The position numbers were made by a program, and so were the translations under genes. From Roseburia intestinalis L1-82 (lineage in GTDB: Bacteria > Bacillota > Clostridia > Lachnospirales > Lachnospiraceae): a stretch of 64,000 nt of DNA. The stretch is taken from assembly GCF_900537995.1 (NCBI RefSeq), contig NZ_LR027880.1:205001-269000 (forward strand). The letters are read 5' to 3'. This document shows positions 58,742 to 64,000 of the stretch, in pieces. The notes under the pieces are model-generated. The model did no database searches. It was given only the letters and a program-made list of their open reading frames with translations, and was not told where the DNA came from. The first letter of the stretch is position 1; each line of letters starts with the position of its first letter.

Positions 58742-60853
58742 ATGATAGAGAAAAATTCGGGAAAACCATATATGAATGTAATATTTGGAAATTTTTACAG
58801 TCCGGGATATGACGATCCGGATTTTGTGGATGAGACGATGGAACTGATCAAAAATCTTGGTTATAACAGCGTTATGTTTGACACAAAAGACTGGGAAGAT
58901 TTCAGGGAACGCTATAAAACCGGAGAACGGAGCCAATATGTAAAAATGCAGGAATATATGGGGCAGTCTGCATTGAAACATGGATTAACGTATAATTTCC
59001 TGGTGTTATATTTAAATGGCGATAATTTGTACCCGCATATCCGTTTCAGTCCACCTGTATTTGGGGAAGAGGTCGTGACAATAGATCAAAAAGGTGGAAA
59101 ATGGTACAAGTACTGGTCAGATACTGCGAGAGAAACGATGGCAGAGCATGTAGACCAGATCCTTCAAATGTACGGGGAGGGCTGTACCACCTGCCGGTTG
59201 GGACAAAAACAGGTCCTTCCAACATGTACGATGTGGGATCCGATTGCAGCGCCAAGTTTTGACCAGGATGGAATAGAACGCTATCAGAAATTTTTAAAAG
59301 AGAAATATAAAAACAATATATCGTTATTCAATGAGAGGTACGATCTGGATATCGATGATTTTAAGCAGTTAAAACCAGAGGATTACTGGTATTCTGTGAT
59401 TTATGGAGAGGGAAGCTGTTATACCGGAGAGGATATCAGAAAAAGAACAAAGAAGTTCTGGATATGGAAAGATAACATGTCCTGGAAAATAGAAGAACTG
59501 CGGCTGTACTTTAAAGATATGCAGACACGCCTCAAAAAAGACCACCCGGAATTATTCCTTTGTCCGGATCTGTCGCAGTGGGGATATTTTTTAAATGTGT
59601 ACAGCCAGAAACAATGTGACAGTGACAATCCGGATTACAGTGAATTGTGGGATACTGCAATGCGGGGGATCGATATGTATGCGATCAGTCCATATGTGGA
59701 TTCCTGCCATTTCATAACAGTTCCGGCAAGACCGGATGCGAGTCCGGATGCCTATGTCACTTCCTGCCAGCACAGTATGATGCGCGTGATGAATGAAGGA
59801 AAAGAATGTATCGGCGGTATCTATTGGGGACGTTATATTTACCGGGATCTGTATGCATTTTTAACACCGGAAGAAATTGTGGGTACCATGACCGCGTGCG
59901 GGGTAGATGGCTACACTTCCTATGGGATGAACGGACTTGATGATGGCGGTGTGCTAAATCGCATGGAAGATGACTTTTTAGATTCACTGAGAAGGGGAAA
60001 TACCTGGTGTGCAGAAGTGATTCCAAAAAGGGGAAAAAGTAAATTTAAAGAGATCGCAATCCTTTTTCCATCCGAGATGTCAGATTATGAACCGTTTGAT
60101 GTGGAAAATAATGAGATCCGCCGGCTGGATATGCTGGGGTGGTATGAAATATGCTGTGATCTTGGGTATCAGACCGATGTCATCAGCTATCATGACATTT
60201 TAGAGAATAAATTAAACGACTATAAAATGCTGATTGTTCCATCCAATGACTGTTATTTTGCAGAAGAACACACAGACATGGAAAAAATGATCCGGGAATG
60301 GGTGACAAATGGAGGAGTTGTGCTACATGGACCAGACTGTGGTTTAAGTAAAAACTGTTTTGGCATCCAGGGCATCCCATGTGAAAAAACACCGTACATA
60401 TATCAAAAGCCTGTCATTCCACAGGGCTGTGAATTTCAGAGATATGAGACAGGCAGATGTATTAGTGCATATGCAGACGATGCGGGCAAATGTATTGTTA
60501 TGCAGGAAATTGAAAAAGGAAAGGTTATTTCCTGCGGAGTACAGTTAGGTGCTTCTTATGTGGCAAAGAATATACCACATGTACCATATGAACAGAGAAA
60601 TAAAGAAATGTATCCGATCATTCAGGCAAGAAGTACATTGTTGGAAGATCTGTTAGGGGTATGTGGAAAACCTGTTTCAGGAATCTGTGAAAGAGGCATT
60701 GAAGCAGGTGTGTTTGAGACGGGAATGGTTTTGGTAAATCATCGGTCAACACCGTATGAGATTGGAAATTTAAAAGGAAACCGGAAATTTACAAATCCAG
60801 TGAATGATACCGTGTTATTGCCACATTCCGCGGTATGGATCGAGCGTGAATAA
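58742..60853 (+). CDS. GH42-like glycosidase-type protein of unrecognised family
   Basis: A 703-residue cytoplasmic protein. An N-terminal TIM-barrel-like region (about 10-400) includes a GH42-type signature (IERYQKFLKEKYKNNISLFNERYDLDIDDF), but the Asn-Glu pair that normally precedes it is replaced around TCTMWDPIAAPSF. A second region (about 435-620) resembles the GATase1-like trimerisation domain of GH42 (MLIVPSNDCYFAEEHTDMEKMIREWVTNGGVVLHG), followed by a small C-terminal beta domain. Substrate unknown; neighbours suggest a mannoside or N-glycan fragment. The IS110 end lies 6 nt before ATG 58742, so the native ribosome site is mostly lost; ATG 58772 is an alternative start. Confidence 0.75.
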   Translation: MIEKNSGKPYMNVIFGNFYSPGYDDPDFVDETMELIKNLGYNSVMFDTKDWEDFRERYKTGERSQYVKMQEYMGQSALKHGLTYNFLVLYLNGDNLYPHIRFSPPVFGEEVVTIDQKGGKWYKYWSDTARETMAEHVDQILQMYGEGCTTCRLGQKQVLPTCTMWDPIAAPSFDQDGIERYQKFLKEKYKNNISLFNERYDLDIDDFKQLKPEDYWYSVIYGEGSCYTGEDIRKRTKKFWIWKDNMSWKIEELRLYFKDMQTRLKKDHPELFLCPDLSQWGYFLNVYSQKQCDSDNPDYSELWDTAMRGIDMYAISPYVDSCHFITVPARPDASPDAYVTSCQHSMMRVMNEGKECIGGIYWGRYIYRDLYAFLTPEEIVGTMTACGVDGYTSYGMNGLDDGGVLNRMEDDFLDSLRRGNTWCAEVIPKRGKSKFKEIAILFPSEMSDYEPFDVENNEIRRLDMLGWYEICCDLGYQTDVISYHDILENKLNDYKMLIVPSNDCYFAEEHTDMEKMIREWVTNGGVVLHGPDCGLSKNCFGIQGIPCEKTPYIYQKPVIPQGCEFQRYETGRCISAYADDAGKCIVMQEIEKGKVISCGVQLGASYVAKNIPHVPYEQRNKEMYPIIQARSTLLEDLLGVCGKPVSGICERGIEAGVFETGMVLVNHRSTPYEIGNLKGNRKFTNPVNDTVLLPHSAVWIERE

Positions 60854-60868
60854 AGAGCAGGTGAAAGT

Positions 60869-63124
60869 ATGGCTTTTATAAGAGAAAAAGAAGAAATCAA
60901 AACGGGGTTTCAGGAGATAGAACCGTGGTCATCAGAGATTGACCTTCAGACGGATTTTGTAATGGTCTATGGTCTGAATGAATCTTTAGAATCCCGGATG
61001 CAGCAATATAGAGAGCGGGGTTATAAGGTACATTTAATGCTTGGGTGCGCCTGGGGAAATTATAAAGAATATCTGTGCGGCAGGTGGGACGGAAAGGAAC
61101 ACTGGGATGAATGTCAGACAGACCGGAACGGAAACCCGATCCTGCACGGGGTCGATACGCCATATATGGTGCCGACACGGTCCTTTATCCAATATCTGAC
61201 GGAACACTTATGCGCTCTCATAGATAAAGGGATCACAGAAATTTATATGGAAGAACCCGAATTCTGGGAAGCGGGAGGATATTCGGAGGCATTTAAAAAA
61301 GAATATCTGGCATATTATGGCGTGGATTGGGAGCCGCCCCATACAAATATCAATGCGAAGTACCGCAGTTCCAGATTAAAAGCATATTTATATGGAAGGC
61401 TTGTCAGACATCTCAGCAGAAATATCAAAGAGTATGGAAGAAAAACGGGGAAAGAGATCCATTTTTATGTGGCGACGCACAGTCTGGTAAATTATGCACA
61501 ATGGAAGATCATGAGTCCGGAAAGCCGTCTTTTGGATGTTGATGAGGTGGATGGTTTTATCGCACAGGTATGGACGGGGACGAGCGGCACAGGAAACGTA
61601 TATGAGGGCCATTATAAGAGCAGAACATTTGAGACGGCGTATTTAGAGTATGGCATCATGCAGGAACTGGTTAAAGGGACAGATAAGGAAGTATGGTTTT
61701 TACAGGATCCGGTGGAAGATAACCCGGAACATGGCTGGGAAGAGTATGCAGATAAATACAAAAAGACCCTGACAGCAGCTTTATTCTGGCCGGATGTGGA
61801 TCACTACGAGGTGTGTCCGTGGCCAAACAGGGTGTTTAAAGGAAGATATCCCAGAAAAGTCGGTCTTGCGGAGGGAATGATCCCGACGGAGGATATGGAA
61901 GGTGCAAAAAATATCCCGGATACCTACGCGACATTTCTGGCAGGTATGATACAGACACTGGGAGATATGACCAAAGAGGAGAGCGAAACAGAAAAAGATG
62001 CGGTTGGTGTATTTTTAGCAGATAGCTGTATGTACCAGCGGACATACCCGGATCAAGTGGAACATCATGGGCAGAAGATCAATCTGTCGGGGATGGAAGA
62101 TTGGATGAACCGTCTTATTTTTCAAAAGGAAGAAGAACGTCAGCTTCTTTTATCCATGGAAAAAATGGAATATGCGTATAAAGAATGCTGCGCATTCCCG
62201 GACTGGTTTGGTCTGACACTGCCATTATTAAAATATGGTTTACCGATACAGCCGGTCTATTTTGATCACATGGTCCGCTATGAGGAATATCTGAGAAAAT
62301 ATCGGTATCTGATCTTAAGTTATGAATTTATGAAACCGGAAAGTGAAGAATTTCATCACAAACTGGTGGAATGGGTAAAACAGGGAGGCACACTTTTTTA
62401 TATTGGAAAAGACTTTGATCCATATAATTATTTACAGGAATGGTGGCAGAAATTTTCCTGCGACACGCCTGCACAACATCTTTTTGCAGAGTTTGGAATG
62501 GATAAGGAACCAGCCAATGGATGTTACCGGATCGGAGAGGGAAATGTTCTCGTATGGAATGAAGTTCCTGCGCTGTTAAGCGTGAATGAAGCGATCGCAG
62601 ATAAATACCGCAACTGGATCCGGGAAGGACTTAAGATGGGCGGATATCACTGGAATATGTGCAATTATCTGTCGGTAAGAAGGGATCCGTATATTGTGAT
62701 AGCGTCCATGCAGGAATCGGATACGGGATCGGTTTATACAAAAGAGGGTCTGTTTGTGGATCTGTATGAAGATAAATATCCGGTCGTGGAGCGGGTTTTG
62801 GTAGAACCCGGGCAGGAAAAGCTGCTGTTTGATCTTGAAAAGATAAAAGAAGATGTAAGGATTATCGCAACGGCAGCGCGTATTGAAAATATGGCATGTG
62901 AAAACGGACAGCTTAGTATTGAGGCGAAGGCAATTGATCACATTCAGGTGAATATGAGGATCCGCCTGCCAGGGAAACCGGAAGATTTATGTGCACATAC
63001 AGAAAGCGGGAAAAACATGGAACTGCAGTCTGTATGGGATGAGAAAAGCAGAACGGTTTTGTTATCCTACAGAAGCAACAACGAAAAAGTACATATTACA
63101 GGGAAATTAAAGTATGAATCATGA
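60869..63124 (+). CDS. Second glycosidase-like protein of unrecognised family
   Basis: A 751-residue cytoplasmic protein, 15 nt after the previous gene (RBS GAGCAGGTG). N-terminal barrel-like region (about 25-340) contains ITEIYMEEPEFWEAGGYSEAF, which looks like a clan GH-A acid/base site (E before P-E-F-W), and a later VDHYEVCPWPNRVF that could hold the nucleophile. The region at about 460-530 (LLKYGLPIQPVYFDHMVRYEEYLRKYRYLILSYEF, KQGGTLFYIGKD) resembles a GATase-like domain, as in GH42. A C-terminal beta domain follows. I cannot name the family. Likely works with its neighbour in degrading an imported glycan. Confidence 0.72.
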   Translation: MAFIREKEEIKTGFQEIEPWSSEIDLQTDFVMVYGLNESLESRMQQYRERGYKVHLMLGCAWGNYKEYLCGRWDGKEHWDECQTDRNGNPILHGVDTPYMVPTRSFIQYLTEHLCALIDKGITEIYMEEPEFWEAGGYSEAFKKEYLAYYGVDWEPPHTNINAKYRSSRLKAYLYGRLVRHLSRNIKEYGRKTGKEIHFYVATHSLVNYAQWKIMSPESRLLDVDEVDGFIAQVWTGTSGTGNVYEGHYKSRTFETAYLEYGIMQELVKGTDKEVWFLQDPVEDNPEHGWEEYADKYKKTLTAALFWPDVDHYEVCPWPNRVFKGRYPRKVGLAEGMIPTEDMEGAKNIPDTYATFLAGMIQTLGDMTKEESETEKDAVGVFLADSCMYQRTYPDQVEHHGQKINLSGMEDWMNRLIFQKEEERQLLLSMEKMEYAYKECCAFPDWFGLTLPLLKYGLPIQPVYFDHMVRYEEYLRKYRYLILSYEFMKPESEEFHHKLVEWVKQGGTLFYIGKDFDPYNYLQEWWQKFSCDTPAQHLFAEFGMDKEPANGCYRIGEGNVLVWNEVPALLSVNEAIADKYRNWIREGLKMGGYHWNMCNYLSVRRDPYIVIASMQESDTGSVYTKEGLFVDLYEDKYPVVERVLVEPGQEKLLFDLEKIKEDVRIIATAARIENMACENGQLSIEAKAIDHIQVNMRIRLPGKPEDLCAHTESGKNMELQSVWDEKSRTVLLSYRSNNEKVHITGKLKYES

Positions 63125-63227
63125 TGCTAATGCAGCTGCCAGATAATTTAATGGGCTGCATCATGGAACTTATATAAAGATTGGAAACGATCTTAATATA
63201 GAAAGAAAACAAGACAAGGAGGAAAAT

Positions 63228-64000
63228 ATGGATTTCTTAGACAAAAGAGTCGGTGTAATTTGCAACGAACTTAAGAAATTAAAAGTAAAACAGGTATTTC
63301 CACTGACACAGTGGGAGTACAAGGAAGGAAACTTTATTCACCCGGAGGATGCATTAAAGGACGAGGCAGCCTGGGAAAACTTTGACTGCAAGACCATGCA
63401 CTGGTATGGCAAGGACCGTCATTACTGGTTTCGCACGACCTATACCGTTCCGGAGGAGCTGGATGGCAAAAGCATATGGATCCGCGTTTCCTCCCAGATC
63501 GACGAGTGGGATGACGGAAGAAATCCGCAGTTTATCGTGTTTGTGAACGGGGAGGTTTATCAGGGAATCGATATGAACCACAGGGAGTGCCTGATCACAA
63601 GAAGCGGAAAGGCAGGAGAGACACTGACCATCGATCTGCAGGCATATACCGGGATCATGCATGAGGAATTTGCGCTCCGCACACAGATCGAGGAGATCGA
63701 TGCAGAGATCGAAAAACTCTATTATGACCTGTGGGTTCCGCTTGCAGCATTTTCCCGTATGGAAGCAGATGATAAAAACCGCAAGGATATTGAGTATGTG
63801 CTCAATGAGACGATCAATCTGCTGGATCTAAGGACCCCGTATTCCGAAGGCTTTTACCGGAGTGTGCGGGAAGCATCTGCTTATATCCAGAAAGCACTTT
63901 ATGAGGATATGGCAGGGTATGAGGATGTGATCGCAACCTGTATCGGACATACGCATATCGATGTTGCGTGGTGGTGGACTGTGGCACAGACCAGGGAAAA
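63228..64000 (+). CDS. GH38 alpha-mannosidase of the long type, partial at window end
   Basis: The frame opens at ATG 63228 after AAGGAGG and runs off the window (257 codons visible). An N-terminal helical/beta region with a galactose-binding-like fold (HYWFRTTYTVPEELDGKSIWIRV, FVNGEVYQGIDMNHREC) precedes the catalytic start GHTHIDVAWWWTVAQTRE, the GH38 zinc-site motif. This layout is that of the longer Ams1/MAN2C1-like alpha-mannosidases and differs from the 45400 enzyme, whose zinc motif is at the N-terminus. The gene is 103 nt after the previous one. Confidence 0.92.
   Translation, partial: MDFLDKRVGVICNELKKLKVKQVFPLTQWEYKEGNFIHPEDALKDEAAWENFDCKTMHWYGKDRHYWFRTTYTVPEELDGKSIWIRVSSQIDEWDDGRNPQFIVFVNGEVYQGIDMNHRECLITRSGKAGETLTIDLQAYTGIMHEEFALRTQIEEIDAEIEKLYYDLWVPLAAFSRMEADDKNRKDIEYVLNETINLLDLRTPYSEGFYRSVREASAYIQKALYEDMAGYEDVIATCIGHTHIDVAWWWTVAQTRE

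Overview
The window reads as a chromosomal segment of a gut Lachnospiraceae (Firmicutes), most likely Roseburia or a close relative. This is inferred from the F-type ATPase operon without an upstream atpI, permuted GH3 beta-glucosidases, a modular GH26 mannanase and LplB/LplC-type oligosaccharide ABC systems with strong AGGAGG ribosome sites. No organism-specific marker beyond partial 23S rRNA was available, so genus is an inference.

Layout. 1-1069 is the 3' end of a 23S rRNA, followed by seven tRNAs (Asp, Val, Thr, Tyr, fMet, Phe, Lys) and no 5S gene. The Lys tRNA end is duplicated at 3248-3279, bracketing a decayed 1.4 kb integrative element (integrase remnant plus a secreted protein). 4393-10674 is the full atpBEFHAGDC operon. 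An AraC regulator (10707-11534) is followed by a repeat-rich kilobase (long inverted repeat, two arrays of about 33 bp units). 12565-22093 holds two circularly permuted GH3 glucosidases and a large secreted GH26 mannanase. 22229-24550 is a polar amino acid ABC transporter, 24730-26661 an EAL phosphodiesterase, and 26942-29083 a GH53 galactanase lipoprotein. 29454-41730 is a patchwork: transposase and aldo-keto reductase remnants, a large unknown gene split by an IS110 element, a PilZ-bearing chemoreceptor, a lipoprotein, a YjbR-like gene with a duplicated 3' end, a GH38 gene fragment and a GGDEF protein.

41886-64000 looks like a host N-glycan (high-mannose) utilisation island: ROK kinase, GntR/LacI-type regulator, GH125 and GH38 alpha-mannosidases, secreted GH85 endo-beta-N-acetylglucosaminidase, LacI regulator, two permeases and a solute-binding lipoprotein, and a GH130 phosphorylase. 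A second IS110 copy separates these from two glycosidase-like proteins of unrecognised family and a second, longer-type GH38 cut by the window end. The proposed flow is: GH85 releases the glycan outside, the ABC system imports it, GH125/GH38 strip alpha-mannose, GH130 phosphorolyses Man-beta-1,4-GlcNAc, and the ROK kinase phosphorylates a product sugar. No transporter ATPase is encoded here, so a shared MsmK-like ATPase is presumed.
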